From Holophagaceae bacterium (GTDB lineage Bacteria; Acidobacteriota; Holophagae; Holophagales; Holophagaceae): a stretch of DNA of 64,000 bases. The notes under the pieces were generated by a model. The model made no database searches and was not told the origin of the DNA. It was given only the letters and a program-made list of their open reading frames with translations. The DNA lies in assembly GCA_025361125.1 (NCBI GenBank), contig JANYBM010000115.1, forward strand, positions 20,967 to 84,966. Direction: 5' to 3'. Below are positions 27,113 through 36,458 of the stretch, piece by piece (the first letter of the stretch is position 1; the number at the start of each line of letters is the position of its first letter). Made by a program: the position numbers and the translations under genes.

Positions 27113-27610
27113 ATGCGCCCAGGACGTTTCAGCTATCTGCTCGTCGTACTGCTAGCCGGTTGCGGAAGCGGAGGGGGAACCACCACCAACGGAGGGGGGA
27201 CCACGCCTCCTCCAGCCACGACCTGTCCTTTGCCCACGCCCATTGCCACACCAAGGTTCAGCACGGACATCTATCCGGCCCTAACGGGAGGAAGCTGCGG
27301 AGGCGCAAGCGCGACCAGTTGCCATGGGGGAAGCGCTTTGCCCAGCGGGCACATCAATTATTTCGCCACGGGGGCACGCTCCATCACCGATGTCTATAAC
27401 GACCTGGTGAATGTGGTTCCCTCGAACGCCCCTCCGGGATATTTCCGGATCGCAAGGCGTGATCCGGCCCATTCCTGGCTGCTGGTGAAAATCACGTCCG
27501 ATAATCCGGGCGGCGGGTATGGCACCCGCATGCCTCAAATCGGGGCGAACGTATGTCAGGCCACCGTTGACAACATCACCACCTGGATCAATGCAGACGC
27601 TCCGTACTGA
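27113..27610 (+). CDS. Lipoprotein with a cytochrome c-like Cys-His motif, first gene of a DUF1800/DUF1501 module
   Basis: 165 residues. A short lipoprotein signal (FSYLLVVLLAGC) is followed by a Gly/Thr/Pro-rich linker. The mature part reads FSTDIYPALTGGSCGGASATSCHGG, similar to the heme-binding start of small secreted cytochromes found beside DUF1501 proteins, but the cysteines are nine residues apart instead of the usual CxxCH. A late RMPQIG and VDNITTWINADAPY segment is typical of cytochrome c-like domains (the distal Met fits RM). Heme binding is therefore possible but unproven. GAGG precedes the ATG, and the DUF1800 gene follows after 33 bases. Confidence 0.6.
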   Translation: MRPGRFSYLLVVLLAGCGSGGGTTTNGGGTTPPPATTCPLPTPIATPRFSTDIYPALTGGSCGGASATSCHGGSALPSGHINYFATGARSITDVYNDLVNVVPSNAPPGYFRIARRDPAHSWLLVKITSDNPGGGYGTRMPQIGANVCQATVDNITTWINADAPY

Positions 27611-27643
27611 TGTTTCAGGTTTACACCACTGAAGTGAGGACCC

Positions 27644-29182
27644 ATGGCCACCTTTGATAGCCAGCAGAATTCCTGGACAGCTGCCGATGTGATGCATTTC
27701 GCTCGGCGGGCTGGCTTTGGCGTGACGCCCGAAATCGCAGCCACACTGGCTGCCCAGTCCCCATCCAGCACCATTGACGCCTGGATCAATCAGACCGCTG
27801 ATATGACCGCCTTCAATACGGCCCTGGCCAAAGCCGACGTAGTCAGCACCGGGGTCAATCAGTCCATACCGGCGGATCCCGCCCCGCACCCCTTCCGGCT
27901 GGAAGGCTGGCGTCGGCAAGGCGGCATTCCCAACGCCCAAGGGCATTTCGCCTGGCGCATGCAATTCAACCCGAATCCGCTTCAGGAAAAACTGGCCCTC
28001 TTCTACCACCAGCTGTTTGCCACCGGCGCCGAAAAAGTGGACAACACGGCCTTCACCGTGAAACAGATTGACCTATTCCGCGCCATGGGTACCGCCAAGT
28101 TCGGCGATCTGTTGCTGGCAGTCAGTAAGGATCCGGCCATGATGATCTGGCTGGATACGATTCTGGATCGCGTCCGTCCGGGCTCCAGCGATGTTCCCAA
28201 TGAAAATTACGCCCGCGAAGTGATGGAACTCTACTCCTTGGGCGTGGACAACGGCTACAACCAGCAGGACATCACTAACCTTGCCAAGGCCATCTCCGGC
28301 TGGACCTACACGCCATTGGACATTCAGACGGATCCCAATAATCCCCAGGTCCAACGAGGCAACGATGGGACCTTCCACGTGAACATGACCTACCACGCGA
28401 CCGGGACCATCCAGTTTCTGGGCGGCACCTTCGATATTGGCGCCCCCACTACTTACGGGGAGGGTTGTATCACTGCCATCCTCACCCAGCGAGGCAGCAA
28501 CTGCGCCGCCTTCCTGGCCAAACGCCTGCTGACCTTCTTCGTAAATCCGAATTTCAGTTCCGCAGCCTTGACGGATCTCCAGGCTTTGGTCCTTGCCCAG
28601 AATTTCGACATGAAGGCCATTCTGAAAGCCGTCTTCAAATCGGCCTACTTCTTCGATATCAGCAACCACTACAACCTCTACGAGGGCCCCGTGGCCTGGA
28701 TCGTGCGCATGAGCCGAATGCTCTGCCCAAGCCTTGCTGCCGCGACGGTGCCAACTCTGCCCAGCTTCCCGGCCTGGCGGGCCGTCGCGCCATACTTCCA
28801 CAATTCCGGCCAAAATATTCTGGATCCCGCCGGCCCCAACGGTTGGGCCGAACATACCGGCTGGATCAATAGCAACACCGCGCGCTACCGCGGAAAGCTG
28901 GCGGCTTCCTTGGCCCTCGGTGAAGTCCTGACCGGCTCGCAGCAGCTCTTCCCTTCCACTGTGGCAAGTTGGTTTCCTACCACGCCATCTTCGCCGCAGG
29001 CGGTCTACGACCGCTTGGCAGCACTGCTCCAACCCGCAACCGTTCCCGCCCCGGTCCAGGCCACCTGGCTGAACGGGCTATGGACCTCTGGCTTCTCATG
29101 GGACAACTCCACTGCGACCCAAGTCAAAGTGCGAGAACTGGCCTTCCTGATCCTCTGCTCTCCCCACGCCCAACTACACTGA
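27644..29182 (+). CDS. DUF1800 domain-containing protein
   Basis: 512 residues. Hallmarks of the DUF1800 family are visible: AADVMHFARRAGFG near the N-terminus, REVMELYSLGVDNGYNQQDITNLAKAISGWTY, the CAAFLAKRLLTFFV segment and AVFKSAYFF. These proteins are of unknown biochemistry, usually encoded next to DUF1501 proteins and thought to act at the cell surface. No signal peptide is obvious at this start (MATFDSQQNSW). GAGG lies just before the ATG. It is followed after 19 bases by the DUF1501 gene. Confidence 0.88.
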   Translation: MATFDSQQNSWTAADVMHFARRAGFGVTPEIAATLAAQSPSSTIDAWINQTADMTAFNTALAKADVVSTGVNQSIPADPAPHPFRLEGWRRQGGIPNAQGHFAWRMQFNPNPLQEKLALFYHQLFATGAEKVDNTAFTVKQIDLFRAMGTAKFGDLLLAVSKDPAMMIWLDTILDRVRPGSSDVPNENYAREVMELYSLGVDNGYNQQDITNLAKAISGWTYTPLDIQTDPNNPQVQRGNDGTFHVNMTYHATGTIQFLGGTFDIGAPTTYGEGCITAILTQRGSNCAAFLAKRLLTFFVNPNFSSAALTDLQALVLAQNFDMKAILKAVFKSAYFFDISNHYNLYEGPVAWIVRMSRMLCPSLAAATVPTLPSFPAWRAVAPYFHNSGQNILDPAGPNGWAEHTGWINSNTARYRGKLAASLALGEVLTGSQQLFPSTVASWFPTTPSSPQAVYDRLAALLQPATVPAPVQATWLNGLWTSGFSWDNSTATQVKVRELAFLILCSPHAQLH

Positions 29183-29201
29183 TCGCCGACCGGAGGGGAC
29201 C

Positions 29202-30521
29202 ATGTCTTCACGCCGTCAATTCATCCGAACCACGCTGGCTGGAAGCGCCGCCCTGGCAGGGCTCACCGCCTGTAGCGGAGGCAGTGGCACTTCAACCAAT
29301 GGAGGCGGACCGCCGCCACCGCCTACTCCTGCTATCACAGGGCCCATCCTTGTGCTGGTGCAGATCCAGGGCGGCAATGACTGGCTCAGCATGACGCCAC
29401 CCAACAGCGGCGCCAACGGTGGAGCCTATGCGAACAACCGCCCCGTCCTTTCGGCCATCACCGCCAACAACCTCACGGACCTGGGCAGCGGCGTGGGACT
29501 GAACAAGGATTGTACAGGTCTGGATTTACTCCATGCTGCGGGTAAGATCGCCTGGATGCCTGGGGTCGGAATGCCGAATCCGAACCTTTCACATTTCACC
29601 TCCACCGACTACTGGGGTGAAGGCGCCGCGGTACCCGACGGCACCGGCTGGCTGGGGCGCTGGGGGGACGCCGCCTTCTCAGCCTCGGACATTCTGCGGG
29701 GCGTGACCACGACTTCTGACATCATCCTGATGAATCATGGCCGTAAGCGGGATTTCGTGGCCGTCACCAGTTCGGCGGATTTCAACTACCCGACCTACTT
29801 GCGGAGCAGCGCACAGGTTCCAGATTCCAATTTTCTGAAGAGCGGATACGCCTACAACCTGAACAATCCCGGAACAACCATCGATGTCGCCGCCGCCGCC
29901 TCGGAAGGGAAGCTATTCTATGACGCGGCCAGCCAGTTCAGCACCCTGATCACTACCCGCACACCCTCGGTGCCCTATCCTGGAGACACCGGTTACGCCA
30001 TTGCGAACGTGAGCAACCAGCTCAGCACCCAACTGAAATTGGTGGCGCAAATGATCGCCAGCGGCATTCCCGGCCAAGTCTACACCGTACGCCTGGGGGG
30101 CTTCGACACCCACAGCAACCAGGTGAACGACTATCCCAAACTCATGCGGGCCCTGGGCGGCAGCATCAAAGCCTTCTATGACGATCTGGCCACCATCACT
30201 ACCACCGTGAACAGCCAGTCCGTCAAGGCTCAGGACCGGGTCATGGTGGTGGGGTGGAGCGAATTCGGTCGCCGCATCAAGGAGAACAACGGCGGCACGG
30301 ATCATGGCACCGCCATCCTTTCCTTCGCCCTGGGCAACATGGTTAAGGGCGGCTTCTACGGCCAGGGCTACCCGGATCTCACCAAGCCCGACACCAACGG
30401 GAACATGGTTTTCACCACGGATTTCCGCAGCCTCTACGCCACCCTTTTGGAGAAATTCCTGGGCTACAGCGATAGCAAGGGCATCCTGGGCGCTACTTAT
30501 CCGACACTCGGGTTTCTTTAA
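29202..30521 (+). CDS. DUF1501 domain-containing protein with Tat signal
   Basis: 439 residues. The N-terminus SRRQFIRTTLAGSAALAGLTACSGG has a twin-arginine motif and a Cys that could be lipidated, so folded export is expected. The DUF1501 core (sulfatase-like fold) shows LVLVQIQGGNDWLSM, a typical first motif, GGFDTHSNQ and WSEFGRRIKENNGGTDHGTA, in which the acidic and His residues probably bind metal. The gene follows a DUF1800 gene as in many Bacteroidota, Planctomycetota and Acidobacteriota. GGAGGGG precedes the ATG. The 3' end overlaps the convergent MFS gene by four bases. Confidence 0.88.
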   Translation: MSSRRQFIRTTLAGSAALAGLTACSGGSGTSTNGGGPPPPPTPAITGPILVLVQIQGGNDWLSMTPPNSGANGGAYANNRPVLSAITANNLTDLGSGVGLNKDCTGLDLLHAAGKIAWMPGVGMPNPNLSHFTSTDYWGEGAAVPDGTGWLGRWGDAAFSASDILRGVTTTSDIILMNHGRKRDFVAVTSSADFNYPTYLRSSAQVPDSNFLKSGYAYNLNNPGTTIDVAAAASEGKLFYDAASQFSTLITTRTPSVPYPGDTGYAIANVSNQLSTQLKLVAQMIASGIPGQVYTVRLGGFDTHSNQVNDYPKLMRALGGSIKAFYDDLATITTTVNSQSVKAQDRVMVVGWSEFGRRIKENNGGTDHGTAILSFALGNMVKGGFYGQGYPDLTKPDTNGNMVFTTDFRSLYATLLEKFLGYSDSKGILGATYPTLGFL

Positions 30522-31747
30522 TTCCTCTCCATGAAATCCAGATCCCTTCCATGGGTATCCTCCAGCCCAGCCAGGCTGACCGCCGCCAAGGCGAAACAGG
30601 CAAGCCCCACGACCCAGGCGGCACCCAGTAGGCCCATCGACGTTTTGAGCATCAGGAAACCGCTCGTGATGAGAACCACTGAACCCCGAAGGAAATTCGG
30701 CACGGTGGTGGCAACAGTGGCTCGCAGATTGGTTCCGAACTGTTCCGCGGCGATGGTCACGTAGACCGCCCAGTAACCCGCGGCCAGACCCATATAGGCC
30801 ATCAGGACGTACATCCAGAACGTTGTGAAGCCCCGGCTCAGGAGAAACGCCGCCACACCGATGAAAGCCGCAGCCATGAAGATGCCTACAACTTTGGTGC
30901 GGCTGCCCCAGGCTTGGCTCAGGAAACCCGAGGCCAGGCTGCCCACGGTTACGCCGCTGTAGCAGCAGGCGATGGCTACGGCGGTATTCAGCTTCCCTAC
31001 CACGCGTAGGCTCAGTCCGAACTCCGGTGCGAAAAAGATCAGGATGCCCATGATGAACCACATGGGCAGGCCGATGAGGATGCAGCGCAGATAACGTCCA
31101 AAGCGGCTCCAGGCGGTGAACAGGCTCAAGAAGTCGCCCCGTTTCACTGAGGCATCCTGGGTCTTTTTGAACATCAGGCTTTCACGCATGCCCATCCGCA
31201 AGCAAAGCAACAGAAGGCCAAGGGCACCACCCGCCAGGTAGGCATGCTGCCAAGTCAGATACCGTCCAACCAAGGCTGCGGTCACCGTACCGAAAACTCC
31301 CACCGACGCCACCACCGCGGTTCCGTAGCCGCGCAATTCCTTGGGCAGAACTTCGGATACCAGCGTTACCGCCGCGCCCAGCTCGCCCGCCAGACCAAGC
31401 CCCGCCATGAACCGCCAAAAGGCATAGCTGGGTATGCCTGTCACGAAGGCGTTGGCGATATTCGCCACTGAATACAGCGCGATGCTGCCAAAGAGCGTAG
31501 AGAGGCGGCCCTTGCGATCTCCCAGCACACCCCAGAAAATGCCACCCAGCAACATGCCCGCCATTTGGGCGTTGAGCAGCAAGGCACCTATGTTGATCTG
31601 CGGATCCCCTAATGGAATACCAAGCGCCGTCAGGCTCGGCTGCCGCACGATGGGAAACAGCAATAGATCGAACATGTCCACAAAGTAACCAAGGGCGGCC
31701 ACGAGAACAGTCAAGTTCAAGATGTTTCGAATCGGTGGGCGGGTCAT
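30518..31747 (-). CDS. MFS transporter
   Basis: About 409 residues from ATG 31747, twelve predicted membrane segments. The loop between TM2 and TM3 reads GVLGDRKGRLSTLFG, the MFS signature, and TM1 (VLVAALGYFVDMFDLLLFPIV) has the FxDxxD-type pattern of metabolite/H+ symporters. A second repeat is seen after SFLSQAWGSRTKVVG. The N-terminal pattern is like sugar-phosphate or aromatic-acid carriers, but substrate is unknown. Its start is 52 bases after the TauE gene, in a minus-strand run with DUF6702-like and M1 peptidase genes. Confidence 0.82.
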   Translation of the reverse strand: MTRPPIRNILNLTVLVAALGYFVDMFDLLLFPIVRQPSLTALGIPLGDPQINIGALLLNAQMAGMLLGGIFWGVLGDRKGRLSTLFGSIALYSVANIANAFVTGIPSYAFWRFMAGLGLAGELGAAVTLVSEVLPKELRGYGTAVVASVGVFGTVTAALVGRYLTWQHAYLAGGALGLLLLCLRMGMRESLMFKKTQDASVKRGDFLSLFTAWSRFGRYLRCILIGLPMWFIMGILIFFAPEFGLSLRVVGKLNTAVAIACCYSGVTVGSLASGFLSQAWGSRTKVVGIFMAAAFIGVAAFLLSRGFTTFWMYVLMAYMGLAAGYWAVYVTIAAEQFGTNLRATVATTVPNFLRGSVVLITSGFLMLKTSMGLLGAAWVVGLACFALAAVSLAGLEDTHGRDLDFMERN

Positions 31748-31799
31748 AAGAAAAAGGTAGCCGATCGCAGGCAGCAACGATCAACGAAACCTGAAGCCC

Positions 31800-32579
31800 C
31801 TACTTCTTCAGCGCCAGCAACACGGCCGCAAGCACCACGAGACCTGCAAAGGCTCGGCGCAGATGCGTGCTCCTGATGCGCGTGGCGCCTCGGGCACCGA
31901 GGTAGGCTCCGGCGGCAAAACCAAGGCCCACGCCGCCCATGAGGGCCCATGGAAAACCTGATTGGGCCTGGGCGTAAACCAGAACGCCAGGCAGACCGAT
32001 GGGTGGCAGCATCACCGCAAGGCTCGTGACCTGCGCCTCGGTTTGCGAAAAGCCAAGCCACCAGGCCACCAGTGGAATGATGATGAGGCCGCCGCCTATC
32101 CCCAACAGCCCTGATGCCAGGCCACCCGCAAATCCAATGATGAGCCCCGGAATCCAATACTCACCGGTGGGGTGGTCCATGGCGCCGACTTTGGCGTTGC
32201 CGCCGCTCTTCTGTGTGATCATCCGCAAAGCCACAAGCAGCAGGAAAAAGACGAAGCCCCATCGCATTGGCCTTTCGGGAATTGAATTTGCAAGCAGGCT
32301 TCCAGCCAGAACGCCGAAGAGAAACCCCAAAACAAGGATGCCCACCAGGGTCCAAAGAATTCGTACGCCACTGCGGCGATAGTGCAACACCGCTGGCAGC
32401 CCGACAGGGAGGAGCATCACCGCAAGCGTCACGCCTTGGGCCCTGTGTTGATCCAGGCCCAACGCCAGCGCCAGGAGGGGTACCAGCACGATTCCTCCAC
32501 CGATCCCGAAGAGCCCCGAAAGCACGCCCCCGACCAATCCCGCACCGATGCCCGCCGCTAGTTGCAGGCCTGGGTTCAT
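31800..32579 (-). CDS. TauE/SafE family (sulfite exporter-like) membrane protein
   Basis: 259 residues, eight or so membrane segments arranged as two repeats. Each repeat begins with the family motif: GLVGGVLSGLFGIGGGIVLVPLL and GFAGGLASGLLGIGGGLIIIPLV, followed by ALGLDQHRAQGVTLAVML and GFSQTEAQVTSLAVML. The family moves small sulfur-containing or organic anions; the substrate here is unknown. The start overlaps the DUF6702-like gene by four bases. Confidence 0.88.
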   Translation of the reverse strand: MNPGLQLAAGIGAGLVGGVLSGLFGIGGGIVLVPLLALALGLDQHRAQGVTLAVMLLPVGLPAVLHYRRSGVRILWTLVGILVLGFLFGVLAGSLLANSIPERPMRWGFVFFLLLVALRMITQKSGGNAKVGAMDHPTGEYWIPGLIIGFAGGLASGLLGIGGGLIIIPLVAWWLGFSQTEAQVTSLAVMLPPIGLPGVLVYAQAQSGFPWALMGGVGLGFAAGAYLGARGATRIRSTHLRRAFAGLVVLAAVLLALKK

Positions 32580-33076
32580 GGCGCACTCAAGGGTAGGAGG
32601 GGGTGTTGCATGTCGAAGGTGCAGCCCAGCCGCTGCCCCTCGGCTTCGAGGGTGATGTAATTTTTCTGCCTGCGACTTTGTTCAAAAAGCACGGCGTTCC
32701 TCAGTCTCCAACCCTTTGAAGCTTGGAGTGACGCCTCCAGCGTGAAGACGATTTCTTCGATGCCGATCTCCTGGTTAACGATCTTGAATGGCATCACTTT
32801 ACCCTTGGGTGAAACCAACTCTAGGCGCCCTTTGAAGTAGGCTTCCAGAAGGCCCACTTCGTATCCTGCATCCTTCATTTCCAGATGGCCGCCGGTGAAG
32901 GCTTCCAGCGCAGGGTGCAGGTTATGCACCGAAATTCGTATGCGCAAACGTACCAAGCCTGGGGTCAGCGTAAGTGTTCCGTAACTGATAGGAAAGATGT
33001 GGGCCGAGAGCCCCATCGAAGCCACGCTCATGGCCACCAGAACCGTATTTCTCGAGAATTGCTGCAGGTTGCTCAC
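32576..33076 (-). CDS. DUF6702-like exported protein
   Basis: 166 residues with an N-terminal hydrophobic segment (VLVAMSVASMGLSAH) probably acting as a signal peptide. The mature part is a beta-rich domain (HIFPISYGTLTLTPGLVRLRIRISVHNLHPALE...) that resembles DUF6702 proteins, which are found beside M1-like peptidases in Bacteroidota and Acidobacteriota. Function is unknown. It starts three bases after the M1 peptidase stop and overlaps the TauE gene, so the three are probably one operon. Confidence 0.65.
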   Translation of the reverse strand: MSNLQQFSRNTVLVAMSVASMGLSAHIFPISYGTLTLTPGLVRLRIRISVHNLHPALEAFTGGHLEMKDAGYEVGLLEAYFKGRLELVSPKGKVMPFKIVNQEIGIEEIVFTLEASLQASKGWRLRNAVLFEQSRRQKNYITLEAEGQRLGCTFDMQHPLLPLSAP

Positions 33077-33079
33077 AGC

Positions 33080-35461
33080 CTAGATTGTCCCGCCCTTTTT
33101 CGTCGGTGCTAGCTTCGATTCCCCTGTTTTATGCTGCATAGGGTTAGACGGATTGGCGGGATTTTTGATGAGGTTCAAAGGCTTCGGTGTGCCAATGTGC
33201 CGCGGAAAACTATTGTTGCTTTCGTCCACATCTGGAAGTTCGTGAAGCGGATCGAGTTCCACAGATATCAACTGCTTTTCGGTGATCACCAGTTTCGCAA
33301 ACCGTTCTTCGTTTTGCAGCCAGGCCTGGACTGGAATTCGCAATATCTCATGGCTCCCATCGGCGTAGCTGAGCTTGGCCAGGATGGGCATCGGAAATTT
33401 ACCTACGTTGCGGAAGGATATGCGGTAGAGGGTCTGTTTGAAATTCAGAGCCTCACGTTCCTCAGGCTTGAGACCTTTCAGCAGAACCTCCAACTTTTGT
33501 TGCTCGTTGGCGTCCACCGCATAGGGGTCGTAAGCGCCATTGCTATAGAAATCTTGAAGCCCCAGGCGTTTTTCTTCGCCACCTTCAGGAATGATCCCCT
33601 TGTCGTGAAGCCTTGAAACATTGGCGTCTTTTTGGGTGTCTTCTTCCTTCAGCCGCTGTTTCTGCTTCACGGAATCCAGGTCCGAAATGCGGAAGGCTTC
33701 CACATTTTCAACCGCTAAGTCTGGCGCCAGTGTGGTGTAGAACCACCCGCGCCAGAACCAGTCCAGATCCATTCCAGAAGCATCGCTCATGGTCCGGAAA
33801 AAATCTGCGGGTTGGGGCCGTTTGAACTTCCAACGCCGTGCGTACTCCTTGAATGCGAAATCAAACAGTTCGCGGCCCATCAATGTTTCGCGGAGCATAT
33901 CCAGACCTGCCGCAGGCTTGGCGTAGGCATTGAGTCCACCATGCCGAACCGCCTCGCTTTGGGTCATGATGGGGGTCGCATCCGGGAATTTCAGATAGTC
34001 CACAATGCGCTGCTGCTGTCCCGTGGCGCCAGGAAAGGCTGGGTCCCATTCGCGTTCCGCAAGATGCTGCAGGAAGGTGTTGAAGCCTTCGTCCATCCAG
34101 GTCCATTGCCGCTCATCGGTGTTCACGATCATGGGAAAGAAGTTGTGGCCAACTTCGTGAATGATGACGCCCACCAGGCCAAGTTTCGTTCGCTGGCTAT
34201 AGGTACCGTCCTTTTCAGGACGCGGGCCGTTGAAGCAGAGCATCGGGTATTCCATGCCACCGCCACCCCCCAAACCCAGGCAGCTGGCCGCGGCGGGGTA
34301 TGGATAATCGAAGGTGAAGCGACCGTAGACCCGCAGCGTGTGGGCCACGGCGGCAGTGCTGTACTTGTCCCACAGAGGCATTCCTTCCTTGGTGTAGCCA
34401 CTCTGCGCCATCACCACATGATCATTGATCTTCACGCCTTGGGCATCCCAGATCAGACGCTTGCAGGCGTTCCACGCGAAGTCGCGAACATTCGTAGCCT
34501 TGAATCGCCAGGTCAGGTCACCGCTCCCAGGTGGTCTGGATTCTGGCTTTCCAGCTTCTTCCGGTGGCGCGATCATGATGGGTTTTTCGCTGCTTCGCGC
34601 TTTGTCCAGCCGATCTCGTTGTGCTGCTGTGAGTACTTCATTCGGATTTTGCAGCTCCCCGGTGGCCAGCATCACAAAATCATGGGGAACGCTTATCTCC
34701 ACATCCCAATCACCGAATTCCAGGGTAAATTCGCCCTGTCCCAGATACTGCTCCAGCTGCCAGCCCGTATCATCGGTGTAGGCTGCGGCCCGTGGCTGCC
34801 ACTGGGCTATGTTGTAGAGCCGTGCGCCACCCTCCAGTTGCTCATAGCCACTGCGTCCGCGCGCCAGCTTGTAGTTGTTCACGGTGTAATCCCACCCCAT
34901 GGAGAGCTGCACGAGTTCCCCGGCCTTGAGAGGTTGAGGAAGGTCCACGCGCATCATTGTGTCGTTCACCACCTGATGCAGGGGGGTACCATTGGCATCC
35001 TTCACAAAATGAATGGTAAAGCCGTCGACCCGGTCATTCTTCGTCAGGGCGTCGAAAGCACGAAAGGGGAGGCCTTTACCCATGTCGCCCGCCATGGCAC
35101 CAAGCTCTATGGCATTGCGGCTATTGCGCCCCACGCTGCCAGCTTTCTGAATGTTCTGGTCCAACTGGAACCAGAGGTAGCGCAGCTCATCGGGCGAATC
35201 ATTGTGGTAAGTGAGGTCTTGGGTGCCACTGATTTTCTGGGTAACGTCGTCCAGACTTACCTTGATTTTGTAGTCCACGCGCTGTTGCCAGTACTTGTGC
35301 CCTGGCGCACCGCTGGCAGCGCGATAGACGTTGGGCGTGGGCAGAGTATCGAGCTTTCGGAAAGAGCTTTCGTTACCCTTCGAGACATTCACCGGATACT
35401 GTGGGGTTTGGGCAGCAAGACTGAGCATCAACACAGAAAAAGCCAGAGCCGGAATGCGCAC
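33080..35461 (-). CDS. Exported M1-family (gluzincin) metallopeptidase
   Basis: 793 residues from GTG 35461, which is preceded by GAGG and opens a signal peptide (RIPALAFSVLMLSLAAQ). An aminopeptidase N-like beta domain (residues about 50-300) carries VSLDDVTQKISGTQDLTYHNDS. The zinc site is intact: HEVGH followed 18 residues later by the Glu of WMDEGFNTF, that is HEXXH-X18-E, and the GGGGGMEYPMLCF segment upstream matches the GAMEN-like exopeptidase loop. The C-terminal domain ends in a Lys-rich tail. Expected to cleave peptides in the periplasm or at the surface. Confidence 0.9.
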   Translation of the reverse strand: MRIPALAFSVLMLSLAAQTPQYPVNVSKGNESSFRKLDTLPTPNVYRAASGAPGHKYWQQRVDYKIKVSLDDVTQKISGTQDLTYHNDSPDELRYLWFQLDQNIQKAGSVGRNSRNAIELGAMAGDMGKGLPFRAFDALTKNDRVDGFTIHFVKDANGTPLHQVVNDTMMRVDLPQPLKAGELVQLSMGWDYTVNNYKLARGRSGYEQLEGGARLYNIAQWQPRAAAYTDDTGWQLEQYLGQGEFTLEFGDWDVEISVPHDFVMLATGELQNPNEVLTAAQRDRLDKARSSEKPIMIAPPEEAGKPESRPPGSGDLTWRFKATNVRDFAWNACKRLIWDAQGVKINDHVVMAQSGYTKEGMPLWDKYSTAAVAHTLRVYGRFTFDYPYPAAASCLGLGGGGGMEYPMLCFNGPRPEKDGTYSQRTKLGLVGVIIHEVGHNFFPMIVNTDERQWTWMDEGFNTFLQHLAEREWDPAFPGATGQQQRIVDYLKFPDATPIMTQSEAVRHGGLNAYAKPAAGLDMLRETLMGRELFDFAFKEYARRWKFKRPQPADFFRTMSDASGMDLDWFWRGWFYTTLAPDLAVENVEAFRISDLDSVKQKQRLKEEDTQKDANVSRLHDKGIIPEGGEEKRLGLQDFYSNGAYDPYAVDANEQQKLEVLLKGLKPEEREALNFKQTLYRISFRNVGKFPMPILAKLSYADGSHEILRIPVQAWLQNEERFAKLVITEKQLISVELDPLHELPDVDESNNSFPRHIGTPKPLNLIKNPANPSNPMQHKTGESKLAPTKKGGTI

Positions 35462-35577
35462 GTGAGCCTCGCGAAACAGTGATCCATCGTAACACGATGG
35501 CTTAGACCGGGACAGATCGCTGCCCTCGTGTTCCAATGGAGAACTGCGCCATCCCGGCTTCCGAGTGCTTGTTACAC

Positions 35578-36354
35578 ATGCAGATCCAGCTTTCAGACGA
35601 TGTTCACCTCGATAGCCGCCGCGCCATTTGGCTGCCCCGCCAGGGGACTTTGGTACTCTCGGATTTTTTTCTGGGTCTTGGCGCCGCCCGGCGTAAACGC
35701 CCAGACGCCATGCCTCTCGGCGGTCAGCAAGATGTTTGGGAGCGCCTTTTCGCGCTGCTAGATGAGCTCCAGCCCAAGCGCGTGGCCCTTCTGGGCGATG
35801 TGAAGCCCAATCAGGGATCCCTGGAGGGGGAAGAGGCCGAAGAACTGCGCAGCACGTTCCGCAAGATCGCCAAACACGGTCGTGAAGTCGTCCAAGTGGT
35901 GAGTCATCCCGAGCGGGCCTGGGGTCCTGCCATGGAAGGCACCGGGGTCCAACCCGCGGAAACCTACCGCGTGGGGCCTTATACACTCATGCATCGCCGC
36001 CGAATTTTCGTCTATCCACGCCATGACCAACCCGGTGGATTCTGGATCAATGGTGGCGTTCATCCCCTCTTCGCCGCACCCATGGATACCGTGGATGGCC
36101 AACCCATCTGGCATCGCCATCCCGCCTTTCTCTACACCGGTTTCGCGCTCATCATGCCGCCCTTTGTAGGCTACGCCCAAGGTTGGGAAGTCATGCAGCC
36201 TGAGCGGCTGCCCCGGCAGGCCAGGGCCTGGAAGCTTCTCGGGGAGCATATCGCCCCCTTGGATATCACCTCACTCCCGCCTGCCCCCGAAGGAATGCGA
36301 AGCCTCCAGCGCCCCACCAAGGGAAAGCCGAGGGAAGTGGTGAAGGGGGAGTAG
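35578..36354 (+). CDS. Metallophosphoesterase-like protein (PdeM-type) with degraded metal motifs
   Basis: 258 residues from ATG 35578; an upstream ATG at 35536 is possible but neither has a good ribosome binding site. The order of segments follows the calcineurin-like PdeM family: LSDFFLGLGAARRKR, RVALLGDVKPNQG, VVQVVSHPERAWG, YTLMHRRRI and INGGVHPLF. Most metal ligands are changed (SDFFLG for xDxHLG, SHPE for GNHD, GGVHP for GHxHP). The fold is therefore plausible but activity doubtful. It is divergent from the M1 peptidase gene. Confidence 0.6.
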   Translation: MQIQLSDDVHLDSRRAIWLPRQGTLVLSDFFLGLGAARRKRPDAMPLGGQQDVWERLFALLDELQPKRVALLGDVKPNQGSLEGEEAEELRSTFRKIAKHGREVVQVVSHPERAWGPAMEGTGVQPAETYRVGPYTLMHRRRIFVYPRHDQPGGFWINGGVHPLFAAPMDTVDGQPIWHRHPAFLYTGFALIMPPFVGYAQGWEVMQPERLPRQARAWKLLGEHIAPLDITSLPPAPEGMRSLQRPTKGKPREVVKGE

Positions 36355-36458
36355 GCCAGGATGGCGGTGGGCGTTAGGCCCTCATTCCCAAGTCCCATGG
36401 CAAGATACATCACAAGGCATGTAAATACTTAAACTCACCTAGCAAAATTTTGGACCTG

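Noticed and set aside
28368-28386. Possible parS site near TTCCACGTGAAC
   Set aside because: It lies inside the DUF1800 coding sequence, matches only the core with a mismatch and lacks the symmetric flanks.
33812-35482. Long plus-strand frame of 556 codons
   Set aside because: It is the antisense shadow of the M1 peptidase gene, whose HEXXH motif and signal peptide are clear.
33080-35986. Long N-terminal extension of the M1 peptidase
   Set aside because: The upstream 175 codons are Arg/Pro-rich and overlap a divergent coding sequence; the GTG at 35461 has a ribosome binding site and opens a signal peptide.
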